Counted from the stretch's first letter, positions 33,748 to 42,709 are shown. The stretch: 47,597 nt of DNA from TMED27 sp045106175 (GCA_045106175.1 JBGCEF010000014.1:1-47597); one strand, 5' to 3'. Program-made: numbers and translations. The notes: generated from the sequence alone by a model not told the origin.

Positions 33748-34905
33748 TTATGCACCTGTGCTTGATGCAAGCAACAGATAATGACGACGATCAATAAGAC
33801 CTTCTTCATAGACAAGCTCAGCGGATTTTTCCATTGTCTGGCCATATTGCGGGATCATACGTTGAATTTCATTGGGCCATTCAACAAAAGACATATCCAT
33901 AAGTTTTTCACGAATCTCATCCGGAAACTTCATCCACTCACGAACACCAATTCTGCCGCCACCTTCACGCGGAACAAGCGCTTGTGTCACAACAAGCCTC
34001 AATGTTTCCATCAACGCGATCGCACGCTCTTCACGCTCATTCATCTCATATGTCGAAAGCATACGTTGAATGGTCGCAGCAACACCGGTCGTGTGTGTCG
34101 TGGTGTATACAGCATGCCCTGTTTGGGCAGCCTCAATCGATGCATTTATAGTTTCTCGATCACGCGATTCGCCAACGAGTATAACTTCTGGTTTACGCCG
34201 CAATGCATTACGAACACCATGTGCAAAATCTGGAAGATGCCTTGGAATTTCTGACTGTGACACAAGAGAGCGCGGACTATCAATCGCGTCATAAACATAT
34301 TCAATCGGCGCTTCGTAGGTCAGCATCTTGCCGCAACCACCCGGACGCTCTAATAACATACGATTGCCCGCAGAAAGAAGCGTTGTTTTACCCGATCCAG
34401 TAGGACCTGTAATCACAACCATACCTTGTCGCGGCGCCCATGCATCAATAACTTCTTGTTCAACACCAAGGTCAGCCATCGTAGGCGGCTCACTAGGAAG
34501 AACACGCATTGTAATCTGCGCTGCATCACGTCCTTTTGATAAAATCGCGGTAATATTCACACGAAATCGAATGCGTGTGTAACGATCAGGTCTAATTTCA
34601 TAAGAAACATCCAAATCACGCGCAGATGCTAGGCGCGCCTGTGCTTCTGGCCCATAAATTTTGGTAAGAAACATTGACATGTCCGCCGCATCAATATTGC
34701 GGAATGTCCCAGTATAAAGCGTACCATGAATTTCGTTATAAACGGGGCGATCCGATTGAATGGAAATATCAGATGCATTTTGCTTAACGCACCATAACAA
34801 AAACGGATCAATATGCTCTTCTTGGAAACGATCCGGCTCATCCGCCCATGTTTCCGCAAAGTTATCTTCAGCTTTGAGTAGGCTTATCGGCTTGCGGGCT
34901 GCCAT
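33748..34905 (-). CDS. dotB: Type IVB secretion ATPase DotB (PilT/VirB11-like)
   Basis: A 385-residue hexameric ATPase that docks on the DotO energy complex. Walker A is GPTGSGKT (167-174), the Walker B segment is PEVILVGESRD (239-249), and the His box is TTTHTTG (268-274). The N-terminal PAS-like domain (about 33-140) includes ASDISIQSDRPVYNEIHGTLY. Length is close to the 377 residues of Legionella DotB. The start ATG lies inside the end of dotC (22-base overlap), as expected from a dotD-dotC-dotB operon. All catalytic motifs are intact. Confidence 0.95.
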   Translation of the reverse strand: MAARKPISLLKAEDNFAETWADEPDRFQEEHIDPFLLWCVKQNASDISIQSDRPVYNEIHGTLYTGTFRNIDAADMSMFLTKIYGPEAQARLASARDLDVSYEIRPDRYTRIRFRVNITAILSKGRDAAQITMRVLPSEPPTMADLGVEQEVIDAWAPRQGMVVITGPTGSGKTTLLSAGNRMLLERPGGCGKMLTYEAPIEYVYDAIDSPRSLVSQSEIPRHLPDFAHGVRNALRRKPEVILVGESRDRETINASIEAAQTGHAVYTTTHTTGVAATIQRMLSTYEMNEREERAIALMETLRLVVTQALVPREGGGRIGVREWMKFPDEIREKLMDMSFVEWPNEIQRMIPQYGQTMEKSAELVYEEGLIDRRHYLLLASSTGA

Positions 34906-35732
34906 CCATCAAATCCTGTCATCAACTCTGGAACACCTGTAATTTGGACGGCGCGATCACCAATACGCATTTCTTCACCATCGCCGGTAATGCCGCGGTC
35001 AACCTGCAAGGCATGCGGTGGTGAGATCATACCTTGCGACAAAAGAACGCGATAACGAATCATACCCTGAAAATCTGCATTAAGAAGATTTAGGTCTTCT
35101 TGAAAAATTTCATCAGCTTGCAAAGTACCGTGCTCCCATCCTTTGCGAACATATTCAATCCATGTTTCACGCTCATCATCATCTTGAGGACGCAAAAGAT
35201 CCGGCGGTGGCTCTACATCGCCCCACTCACGTTCAATATAAGTGCGCCAATTTCGCGGCGCGGAGACAATACGAGCGTTATTAATAATATTGTAAATGCG
35301 ATCTGAAACGGCCGCTTGCTGCCCGTCAAAATCAACTAATGTTGCATTGATAGCTTCACTGACGATTGGGGGTTCAATCAATAACCCAGAAGGCGCAGGT
35401 ACCAATAAATGATTAAAGTTATAAACTTTATCCAGATACCCTGCGCGCTTATCAATCTCTTTACGAATGGAATATGTACGGGCCGCTAAACCACCGCGCG
35501 CACCAAAGGAAACAGCCGCTTCTTTCAAGGCATCCAGACGTATATTAAGAGGCATGCCGGTATCACCAATAACTTCACTCTCACGTTGAATATTCTCTAA
35601 GTCTTTGAGAGTCGGCGGAAGTTCTGTAAGTAAGCTAGAAGGAGCGTTTGCAAGCGCAGGCAAAGAAGAAAACGCAATGCCAACGAAAACAGCAAGCACA
35701 TGTTTATGAATATGACTTTTAAAGTTCAGCAT
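34884..35732 (-). CDS. dotC: DotC outer-membrane core protein, without a lipobox
   Basis: A 282-residue exported protein with the DotC pattern: LRLDALKEAAVSFGARGGLA (about 65-84; the visible text reads IRLDALKEAAVSFGARGGL), then a long strand and helix domain with LVPAPSGLLIEPPIVSEA, and NWRTYIEREWGDVEPPPDLLRP. The motif WIEYVRKGWEHGTLQADEIF follows at about 190. Legionella DotC is a lipoprotein; here the signal peptide (HVLAVFVGIAFSSLPALANA) has no cysteine, so the mature protein would be soluble periplasmic or held by partners. It starts 20 bases after dotD and overlaps dotB by 22 bases. Confidence 0.9.
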   Translation of the reverse strand: MLNFKSHIHKHVLAVFVGIAFSSLPALANAPSSLLTELPPTLKDLENIQRESEVIGDTGMPLNIRLDALKEAAVSFGARGGLAARTYSIRKEIDKRAGYLDKVYNFNHLLVPAPSGLLIEPPIVSEAINATLVDFDGQQAAVSDRIYNIINNARIVSAPRNWRTYIEREWGDVEPPPDLLRPQDDDERETWIEYVRKGWEHGTLQADEIFQEDLNLLNADFQGMIRYRVLLSQGMISPPHALQVDRGITGDGEEMRIGDRAVQITGVPELMTGFDGWQPASR

Positions 35733-35752
35733 AGCTTTGCAACTTCCTTAAA

Positions 35753-36259
35753 CTACCGCGCCCCTGTATTGGGAGAGTAGTGAATTTCAACAACCTCATT
35801 ATTCGCATCAACACGCACATCACCCCTCAAACCAAGCTGAAGGCCAACATCGCGAAGAACCTCGATAACAGGCTTATTTTCTGCATCAATCGACACAATA
35901 ACGGGAACGGCGGGCTTCACACCAACGGTTACAAAATTATAACTAGCGCGTTGCGCAAGCGTCTCAGTAATTTGTTCTGCTGGGCCAACCCAATTCACCG
36001 TAATCGCACGCCGCAGGTTAGCAGGAGCATCACCAATAGGCGCAGAAGCAATAGCGGGCCCGCGGCCATGTTCAACCGCCGCAAGCGTCTCAAGAGCGTT
36101 ACTTGCTCTCGTAGCTGCATCAGCGAGCATTGAAGAAACGGTATCTGGTTCCGCAACAAGTTGAGGCGTAGAGTTACTGAAATTATTATTTGCCGTTTCA
36201 CATCCAATAAGAGCAATAGACAATGTGCATAAACAAAAAGCTGATAGGTAATGGTTCAT
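35753..36259 (-). CDS. dotD: DotD outer-membrane lipoprotein
   Basis: A 168-residue lipoprotein; the lipobox is LIGC with Cys20 after a short hydrophobic helix. The ATG giving MNHYLSAFCLC is preferred because an AAGGTG ribosome binding site sits about ten bases upstream and an earlier in-frame start would bury the signal. The C-terminal domain (about 80-168) has an secretin-N-like fold pattern: ITVNWVGPAEQITETLAQRA, KPVIEVLRDVGLQLGLRGDV, then VVEIHYSP. DotD supports outer-membrane targeting of DotH with DotC. Length agrees with Legionella DotD (about 163). It is the first gene of the dotDCB run; 167 bases separate it from the transglycosylase gene upstream, enough for its own promoter. Confidence 0.9.
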   Translation of the reverse strand: MNHYLSAFCLCTLSIALIGCETANNNFSNSTPQLVAEPDTVSSMLADAATRASNALETLAAVEHGRGPAIASAPIGDAPANLRRAITVNWVGPAEQITETLAQRASYNFVTVGVKPAVPVIVSIDAENKPVIEVLRDVGLQLGLRGDVRVDANNEVVEIHYSPNTGAR

Positions 36260-36426
36260 ACCGATATTACACCTTGCAAAATGAGTTAATAAATAAACCA
36301 TTAAATGAAGTATTTATATTTATCAAGATTAATGCCTGAAATCATTCGTTACAAGAAAACATAGACACTTGCCCCCAGACAAATGCGAAGTCAACGACAT
36401 CCAAAATAAAGCAGGATTAAAAATTC

Positions 36427-36843
36427 TTATCGATCACGTTTAACGAGATCATTATCATGCAATATTTCAATCACTCGTTTTTGGTAACGTTTTCCATGGC
36501 GCGGCGTGCGAGAGTGATAATGAGCAATCGCTTGCGAAAGGCTTTTGGTTTCATTAATGTGTCCGCGTAATATCCATGCTGATACACCAACATTCGTGCA
36601 CGCATCATCACGCACCCATTTTTTAGCTGTCTCTTCGCTAACGCCCCATTTCTCTGCTAATTCAGGCATCCAAATTGTATTAATCTGCATAGGGCCAAGA
36701 TCATAAGATCCGTTTGTATTTGCAACTTCTTGGCCTACTTTTCCGCCTTCTGCTTTATAGATTCCGACAAGCACAGCAGGCGGCACAGAATAGGTTTGTG
36801 ACGCAAGCATCAAACATGCTGCAAGAATTTTACTGGCGGCCAT
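36427..36843 (-). CDS. VirB1-like lytic transglycosylase (SLT domain)
   Basis: A 138-residue stand-alone SLT-type muramidase of the kind found in conjugation and secretion loci. The catalytic Glu32 lies in GIYKAEGG, and SYDLGPMQIN (46-55) is the second family motif; a C-terminal helix with IAHYHSRTP (about 106) completes the fold. Cysteines at residue 10 and about 81 could pair. Unlike most such enzymes it has no separate signal peptide: the fold's first helix begins at once (ILAACLMLASQTYSVPPAVLVG). Export may use this helix or another route. It lies between the Pro/Ala-rich gene and dotD and would locally open peptidoglycan for machine assembly. Confidence 0.83.
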   Translation of the reverse strand: MAASKILAACLMLASQTYSVPPAVLVGIYKAEGGKVGQEVANTNGSYDLGPMQINTIWMPELAEKWGVSEETAKKWVRDDACTNVGVSAWILRGHINETKSLSQAIAHYHSRTPRHGKRYQKRVIEILHDNDLVKRDR

Positions 36844-36874
36844 AACGCAGTTGCCCCGTTAATCGATTAAAGTC

Positions 36875-38455
36875 TTACTCTTTTTTACCAAAGAAAGACA
36901 TCGGATTACCAGAAGAATCACCACCATCTGTTGATTCCTCACCAGCATTTTCACCCGCAACTGTCGCTGGTGGTTGTTGCGCCGTTGCGGGCGGTTGCTG
37001 TGCTTGTACAGTATCTTGTGGCGGTGGGGCAGCAGTTGGTTGTTGTTTAACGGGTTGTGGAGGCGGTTGCTGAATAGGTTGCTCTGGCGCTTGCGCTTGT
37101 TCCGCTGGCGGTGGAGCGGCAGGTTGAGCAAGGGGCGCCTCGGGTGGAGGCGCAACAGGCGGCGGCGCTTCTGGTTGTGCGAGTGGAGGGGATACGGAAT
37201 TATCAGCAGGAGCACTTGCGCCATCATCTTTCTTAGCGAAAAAGCCCATTGGACCCCCACCAGTATTTTGAGCAGCAGCAGGTGCTTGCGTTTCGGGCAA
37301 TGGTGCAACTTGTTCAGTAGGTGGTTGTACCGCAGGAGGCGCAACTGGTGCAGCGGGCGGCGGTGAGATCTCAACGTTTGCAACTGTCTCTGTTTGAGCC
37401 GGAGGAACGCTAGCAGGCGGGGGCTGAACTTGTGGCGTTACAGGCGGTTGTATTTGCGCATCTTGAGCAGGTGGTGTTTCTGCAGGCTTTGATTGGAAAA
37501 TAGCTGGTTTCGCGCCAGCATCTGGCGGTGCTGGAGGTTGAGTTGGCGATGGTGCTTCTTGCGCAACTGGTGCGGCGGCCGGTGCTTCTGGTGCTCCAGA
37601 AACAGAAGCTGCAGGCGGCGGCGCAGCTGGCGCAGTCGCAACCGCAGCAGTTACAGGTGCAGCCGAAGATGCTGATGCAGGGACCGCAGGGCTATTTGGC
37701 ATCAAATTTTTAACAACTGATTCTAAAATGGCTGTGCGCATTTCAAATGCTATCCATACCGGATCAATCGAATGTGCTGCGGGTGCATCACCATCGACCG
37801 ACATAAGCTTTGCTGTCTCGGCTTCATGGCATGCGGCATAAATTTCAGCGCTTGCCCTTAAAATCGCAAGCTCAGCGAGTTTCTCATCATCGCCTGACAA
37901 GCCTGGCAGCAGCGTTTCACGCATTTCCGCCGTTCTTTTTACAAGCCGGTCTGAAACATCCATAATTAATTTTTGCTCTGGCTGTCCAAATGGGAACGCT
38001 CCAACGGCATTAATGACCGGAATAAGCGCATCAACATATTGAATGCTGATTTGATGCGCATCAACAACACCACCATTAGCTTTTAATGTCTGAAGCCTCT
38101 GTATATGCGCATCACTTAACGCAAAATTATCACCAAATGTTAAAACGGCGCTCATCGCTGATTGAATACGTGATAAATCAGCCGCCTCAGGCACTTTACC
38201 TTTTTGCTTGTATTGATCCGCAACAAGCGACCCTGCAAGAGCTGCTAAAGCAACGCGCAGTGAGTCATCTTGCGCATCCGTGGGCGTAAGATCGAGCGTT
38301 TGGTTCATTGAAATACTGGTTTCAACAACCTTACCAAGCAAACTTGCAACCGTTGTTGCCGTATCCGCGCCATTATTCGATTGCTCAGCCGCCTTCAAAA
38401 GAGGCGTGCCAATTTTATCAAGAATTTCAATTAAATAATGTGCCCGTTGGTTCAT
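36875..38455 (-). CDS. Unknown protein with Pro/Ala-rich C-terminal half and repeated PM-x-FF-x-KK motif
   Basis: A 526-residue protein without signal peptide or membrane segment. Residues 1-265 are a helical, Ala/Leu-rich domain I do not recognise (for example TTVASLLGKVVETSISMNQ and IQYVDALIPVINAVGAFPFG). Residues 266-526 are low-complexity Pro/Ala/Gln, presumably disordered. A short motif appears twice in this tail: GGPMGFFAKKDDG near residue 405 and GNPMSFFGKKE at the very C-terminus. Such a linear motif could be a docking or secretion signal. The gene lies between the DsbC-like gene and the transglycosylase, so it may be a cytoplasmic accessory factor of the secretion system; that is inference from position only. 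Confidence 0.78.
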   Translation of the reverse strand: MNQRAHYLIEILDKIGTPLLKAAEQSNNGADTATTVASLLGKVVETSISMNQTLDLTPTDAQDDSLRVALAALAGSLVADQYKQKGKVPEAADLSRIQSAMSAVLTFGDNFALSDAHIQRLQTLKANGGVVDAHQISIQYVDALIPVINAVGAFPFGQPEQKLIMDVSDRLVKRTAEMRETLLPGLSGDDEKLAELAILRASAEIYAACHEAETAKLMSVDGDAPAAHSIDPVWIAFEMRTAILESVVKNLMPNSPAVPASASSAAPVTAAVATAPAAPPPAASVSGAPEAPAAAPVAQEAPSPTQPPAPPDAGAKPAIFQSKPAETPPAQDAQIQPPVTPQVQPPPASVPPAQTETVANVEISPPPAAPVAPPAVQPPTEQVAPLPETQAPAAAQNTGGGPMGFFAKKDDGASAPADNSVSPPLAQPEAPPPVAPPPEAPLAQPAAPPPAEQAQAPEQPIQQPPPQPVKQQPTAAPPPQDTVQAQQPPATAQQPPATVAGENAGEESTDGGDSSGNPMSFFGKKE

Positions 38456-38560
38456 ATAAGATTCATGAAAAAATGCGTTGAAAACTTACCAGTGTTTCAC
38501 AAAGTATAAACCAAAGCGCACCTGATATAAAGATCGTTAAGACGATAAGAAAAATCAAAT

Positions 38561-39403
38561 TTAGCTGCGTGCACCAATATCTGAAATTAGACTAACGGGA
38601 TCTTGTGGTTTTCCGCGCACAATTTTAACAGTACCGTCCTTACCGCGATAAACAACCATGGGCGTTACATTCAATTTCCATGACTGCATAAGTGAAAGAT
38701 TACGCTGAACACCCTGTTGATTAAGCTCTGATTTTGCGGGAAGCGCACTTTCATCACCATCCATATGTCTGAACCAGCGCTCCTGCGGGTTAGGTGTTGC
38801 CATCAAAAACGCGGATTGCGCACGTGTTTCCTCACGAAACCCAACTGGAATCATACGCACCTGCACGCGCCCGTTCTCAATATAATTCTCGCGAATTTCT
38901 TCAATAAATTTATGGCAATGCGGACATTGTGGATCAATAAAGCTGTATAAAACTGGCGCGCCTGTATCACCGATCGGCACCCAGTTACTATTTTCAAGAT
39001 CATAATAAAGCCTCTCTGAGGGTGATTTAAGCTCAAAAGCCTGTTCAGTGACTTTTGAATTTCCATCAGTGATTAATTTTTCACTCGCAAGCACGTCCAA
39101 AAGGTCGCCGCCGGCATTTTGCAGCCGCTGAACTTGGTCAATAGTGATCATTTCACCTTTATCATCAAACAAAACACCCATTATAAAAGCGCTCTGATCG
39201 GGCTTCACATAAAAATACTGTTCTTGTCCATTTTTAATAGTAAGCCAAGCATCAAAACCTTTATCTTTACCCAAAAAACGAATTTGTGCACCTTCATCAA
39301 CAAGCGCTTGTATAGGCGCAGGCAACTTTGGAACGCCATCTTGCGCAATCGCGCCACTGGCAAGAACACTGGCTAATATTAGTGAAAGCCCAAGCTTTTT
39401 CAT
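38561..39403 (-). CDS. DsbC/DsbG-like periplasmic thiol:disulfide interchange protein
   Basis: A 280-residue exported protein; signal peptide LGLSLILASVLASGAIAQ. The thioredoxin-fold domain (about 148-280) carries CPHC (160-163) in YSFIDPQCPHCHKFIEEI, and a cis-Pro in NVTPMVVYRGKDG. An N-terminal region of about 120 residues would be the dimerisation domain. Conjugative and type IV systems often encode such proteins to fold cysteine-containing subunits. Possible local clients are the exported paralogues (three or four mature cysteines) and the membrane protein encoded at 12013-12681. It lies 97 bases after the FIST gene and 105 bases before the Pro/Ala-rich gene. DsbC versus DsbG cannot be decided. 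Confidence 0.87.
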   Translation of the reverse strand: MKKLGLSLILASVLASGAIAQDGVPKLPAPIQALVDEGAQIRFLGKDKGFDAWLTIKNGQEQYFYVKPDQSAFIMGVLFDDKGEMITIDQVQRLQNAGGDLLDVLASEKLITDGNSKVTEQAFELKSPSERLYYDLENSNWVPIGDTGAPVLYSFIDPQCPHCHKFIEEIRENYIENGRVQVRMIPVGFREETRAQSAFLMATPNPQERWFRHMDGDESALPAKSELNQQGVQRNLSLMQSWKLNVTPMVVYRGKDGTVKIVRGKPQDPVSLISDIGARS

Positions 39404-39500
39404 CGTAAAAATCCTTTGGTTAAAATATGCTCTAATATTTATTTTACCTGTGGTTTGATCAGAAATACAAATGCTTTTAAAAAATACGCACGCGTAAGCT

Positions 39501-40736
39501 TTATAAAAACAATGTTAATATACCTGTGTATCCGTAAAGCCGTGCATTAGAAATTTCCCCGCCCGCATAAAAACCACACAAAGGAACATCACCAATAATG
39601 TCGTGAATTAATCTCATTTCGCTATCTGCGCGGCCTTCAAACTCGGCCATGGCGCGTCCTGCACATGAGAAATACAATGCCCCTTTAGGCTTAAACTGCC
39701 CAGATGCATCGCTGGCCCGCTTGCGAAGTTTAACCAATGTTTTGGATAAATCTTCCTGAACCGTATTATCATCACGATGCACAAAAGTGATGCTTTCATG
39801 ATTGGTTAAATATTGGGCAACCATGATAGATCCTTCATCTTGATCGACCCGCATAATATTGCGAACAAGAAAATCATTTTGATCCGATTGGCTAACTGGA
39901 AATGCAACATGCATTTCACCAGACATAAGACTTTGGAAATTGGGCGGTAAATCATCTTTGCTCTCAATATCCAGCGGATCAATCAATATCTGATCAGGGT
40001 CCTCTCCAATTTTTTTAAGCGCCATATCTCTTAAATCACGTTCGAAAACGTGCAATGCTTTTTTATGGTCTAATTCTAAAATTGTATGCTCATCACATTT
40101 TGTAATTACATGTGTGCTGCCAATCGGTTCACACCCCTGCGAAAGGGCGCTCATGACCTGAACACTATTTGAAAAAGCAACACCGCTCACACCATTATTA
40201 TTAATATCATTGGCAATTTGTACCTGTGTATTACGCGAAGATGATAGGCCGCCCACTATAAATCCAGGTATAACGTCATTAAGAGATTTGAGCGTGTTCG
40301 CTGGATCCTCTTCCGCAGTAGGGTCGCCATGTGCAATAACCAACATCGGATCATGATCTTTAAGCCAGTCTGACATGTGATCTTTAAGCGCGTCCCCATT
40401 AAGATGGTTCGCAGGAAAAAGATGAAATGAATCTGGATCAAAACACCCGATCATGGCTGAAATAGCTGGCTTATCAATATGGCTCTCACCAGTGCTAACA
40501 ACCCCAATACCATTCGCGCCAACCCAATGATCAACACCAAGAACAGATTTAAATAAATTAAGAATGCTTTCCGCATCATCGCTCAAAGCATCGGTTAAAT
40601 ATAAAAAACCAAGATTAAAATCCACACCATCGGTTTTAACGGCTTCAAGGTGTTCCAAAACGGCTTTCGACACTTCTCGCCAATCTGATCCAATGGCGGA
40701 GGCTGAGGCAAAATGCGAACTGGTAAATAAAGACAT
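39501..40736 (-). CDS. FIST-domain protein
   Basis: A 411-residue protein with the FIST_N plus FIST_C architecture, proposed to sense small ligands such as amino acids. FIST_N (about 30-220) shows VDHWVGANGIGVVSTGESH and FIVGGLSSSRNTQV. FIST_C (about 225-400) ends with PKGALYFSCAGRAMAEFEGRADSEMRLIHDIIGDVPLCGFYAGGEI, where the FSCxGR and GFYxGGEI motifs are diagnostic. There is no membrane segment, and no adjacent kinase or chemoreceptor gene that would reveal its pathway. It is the first gene of the second minus-strand block and is divergent from lemA. Confidence 0.92.
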   Translation of the reverse strand: MSLFTSSHFASASAIGSDWREVSKAVLEHLEAVKTDGVDFNLGFLYLTDALSDDAESILNLFKSVLGVDHWVGANGIGVVSTGESHIDKPAISAMIGCFDPDSFHLFPANHLNGDALKDHMSDWLKDHDPMLVIAHGDPTAEEDPANTLKSLNDVIPGFIVGGLSSSRNTQVQIANDINNNGVSGVAFSNSVQVMSALSQGCEPIGSTHVITKCDEHTILELDHKKALHVFERDLRDMALKKIGEDPDQILIDPLDIESKDDLPPNFQSLMSGEMHVAFPVSQSDQNDFLVRNIMRVDQDEGSIMVAQYLTNHESITFVHRDDNTVQEDLSKTLVKLRKRASDASGQFKPKGALYFSCAGRAMAEFEGRADSEMRLIHDIIGDVPLCGFYAGGEISNARLYGYTGILTLFL

Positions 40737-40827
40737 CTAAAAAAACCCAACACAAAAATAGAGTCGCTTAATGCGAATCAATATCATAAACTAAACGAAC
40801 TAAAACAGTTATGGAAGAAGGTTCGTT

Positions 40828-41394
40828 ATGGATGCAATGTTAGTTACACTTGGGTGTATCGCGCTTATAATAGTATTTGCGATTATCACATATAACCGTC
40901 TGGTCGCATTGCGCCAAAACCGTGAACAATCTTTTGCAGATGTAGATGTTTATTTGAAAAACCGTTTTGACTTGATCCCTAATCTGCTGGAAACCGTCAA
41001 AGGATATGCATCTCACGAAAAAGAAGTCTTTGAAAACATTACAAAGGCTCGCGCAGGCATCAGCGACGCCAACACCACATCCGAACGCATCAGCGCAGAA
41101 AATAATCTAAGCCGTGCAATGATTAGCCTCTATGCCGTGGCAGAAAACTACCCTGACCTAAAAGCAGATGGCCTCTTTCAAAATTTAATGACCGAGCTTT
41201 CGGATATTGAAAATAAACTCGCAGCTTCTCGTCGTTTCTTTAACAATACAACGGCCGAACTTAACACCGCGGTTGAGCAATTCCCGGCAATTATATTTGC
41301 GGGCGCTTTTGGTTTCAAAAAAGAAGAATTCTTTGAAATTCCGGAAGAAGATCGCGAAACGTTAGAAAAAGCACCAGACGTTAAATTTAACTAA
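40828..41394 (+). CDS. lemA: LemA family protein
   Basis: A 188-residue protein with an N-terminal transmembrane helix (TLGCIALIIVFAIITY, about 7-22) and a long helical bundle. LemA landmarks are YNRLVALRQNREQSFADVDVYLKNRFDLIPNLLETVKGYASHEKEV (about 22-66) and LAASRRFFNNTTAELNTAVEQFP followed by FGFKKEEFFEI. Topology puts the N-terminus outside. The biochemical role of the family is unclear; it is often found with a protease or a TPM-domain protein, and here an HtpX-like protease lies two genes downstream. Confidence 0.95.
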   Translation: MDAMLVTLGCIALIIVFAIITYNRLVALRQNREQSFADVDVYLKNRFDLIPNLLETVKGYASHEKEVFENITKARAGISDANTTSERISAENNLSRAMISLYAVAENYPDLKADGLFQNLMTELSDIENKLAASRRFFNNTTAELNTAVEQFPAIIFAGAFGFKKEEFFEIPEEDRETLEKAPDVKFN

Positions 41395-41395
41395 A

Positions 41396-41424
41396 TTGAC
41401 ATAATTTAACAAAATCTCTAATGT
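41396..41424 (+). promoter_or_regulatory. Sigma-70-type promoter of the amidohydrolase gene
   Basis: A perfect TTGACA (41396-41401), a 17-base spacer and TAATGT (41419-41424). It starts two bases after the lemA stop and about 28 bases before the GTG start, leaving room for the AGAGGC ribosome binding site. The -10 is weak, but the -35 and spacing are ideal. Confidence 0.5.
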
Positions 41425-41451
41425 CCTCTTTAATAAAAGAGGCAACTTACC

Positions 41452-42705
41452 GTGAATATTGACCAGAATATTAAAACCATTGCGTCCGAAGCAATACAGT
41501 GGCGCCAAGAACTGCATCAAAACCCCGGCATTGCTTATGACGAAAAATTCGCATCCGAATTAATACAAAGAAAACTGACTGAATGGGGTTTCGCTGAAGA
41601 CTTTGAAGCGGGTTGGGGCAAAAATCCTTACACTGATCATCCCAAATTCACTGGCAAGGGCGGCCACGGCGTTGTCTTAACCATTAAAGGTGAAGCCGGT
41701 GAAGGTGAAACAATAGGATTGCGCGCCGATATTGATGCGCTTGCTGTTCCCGAACAAACAGGCCTCGATCATCAATCAAAGGTAGCAGGCAAAATGCATG
41801 CATGCGGTCATGATGGCCACACGGCAACATTACTCACGGTTGCTAAGCATTTCTCCGACGCGGCCAACCGAAATTTTAAAGGCGAATTAAAACTAATCTT
41901 CCAACCCGCAGAAGAAGGCGCAAAAGGCGCTTATGCCATGCTGGAAAAAGAAAACTTATTGGGACGTCACCCTATGCACGCGATCTTTGCCATGCATAAC
42001 TGGCCTGACCTTCCGGTTGGAAAAATAGGCGTTCACGAAGGACCAGTTATGGCGGCCTCCAGCTATGTTGATATTAAAGTCAAAGGAAAAGGCGCACATG
42101 CCGCAAAACCTGAGGAAGGTTTGAGCGCCGCGCGTATTATTGCGGGCGTCAAATACAGAGCAGAAAAATTTAACAAAATATGCGCCCCTGAAGATCGTTT
42201 TGTCGTCACTCTTGAAGAGATGGAAACAAAAGGGAACAAAACATCAATCGGAAACTACGCATCATTGGGCGGCACTATTCGCACATTCAGTGCAGATGTA
42301 TTAGATGATAAAAAATTCGAAATTAAGAGAATCTTGCAAGAGGTTATCGAAGAAGAAGAAGCACGTATCAATTCTAAATTCGAAGCTGACGTAACAATAG
42401 AATTCTTAGACGGAAGCCCAGCAACAATTAACACCCCAAAATGTGCACAAGACGTACGAGAAGCTGCAACAAAAGTTGTCGGAGCAGATAATGTAATTTG
42501 GAACCCCGATCCCGAAACAACCGCGGAAGATTTTGGGTTTTTCGTGGGTAAAGTTCCGCTATGCTATTTCTGGGTTGGGCAAGGCGATAAAGATAAACCC
42601 AATACGCAAAACGTTCTCCATGATCCTGAATATGATTACAATGACGATGCAACGGCAATCGCTGCACAAACATTTGTGAATTTGGTACATAATCGTTTAG
42701 GCTAA
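41452..42705 (+). CDS. M20 family amidohydrolase (hippurate / N-acyl amino acid hydrolase type)
   Basis: A 417-residue cytosolic metal-dependent amidohydrolase of the M20D group, which cleaves N-acyl or N-aryl amino acids. The metal site is visible as GLRADIDALAV (about 90), KMHACGHDGHTATLL (about 116-130), FQPAEEGAKGAYAML and MHNWPDLPVGKIG. The dimerisation domain (about 200-310) has VKGKGAHAAKPEEGLSA. The C-terminal TAEDFGFF and the LHDPEYDYNDDA segment complete the metal ligands. The start is GTG. Which amide is the substrate cannot be told from sequence. It is five bases upstream of the M48 protease gene, so the two are co-transcribed. Confidence 0.93.
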   Translation: MNIDQNIKTIASEAIQWRQELHQNPGIAYDEKFASELIQRKLTEWGFAEDFEAGWGKNPYTDHPKFTGKGGHGVVLTIKGEAGEGETIGLRADIDALAVPEQTGLDHQSKVAGKMHACGHDGHTATLLTVAKHFSDAANRNFKGELKLIFQPAEEGAKGAYAMLEKENLLGRHPMHAIFAMHNWPDLPVGKIGVHEGPVMAASSYVDIKVKGKGAHAAKPEEGLSAARIIAGVKYRAEKFNKICAPEDRFVVTLEEMETKGNKTSIGNYASLGGTIRTFSADVLDDKKFEIKRILQEVIEEEEARINSKFEADVTIEFLDGSPATINTPKCAQDVREAATKVVGADNVIWNPDPETTAEDFGFFVGKVPLCYFWVGQGDKDKPNTQNVLHDPEYDYNDDATAIAAQTFVNLVHNRLG

Positions 42706-42709
42706 TCTT

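Noticed and set aside
36302..36426. TTGATA followed by TTTAAT on the minus strand upstream of dotD as a promoter
   Set aside because: The spacing is about 15 bases and the region is AT-rich, so the match is too weak to list as a feature.
36974..37713. Several plus-strand frames rich in Trp, Arg and Cys opposite the Pro/Ala-rich gene
   Set aside because: They are antisense readings of proline and alanine codons, with abnormal composition and no start signals.
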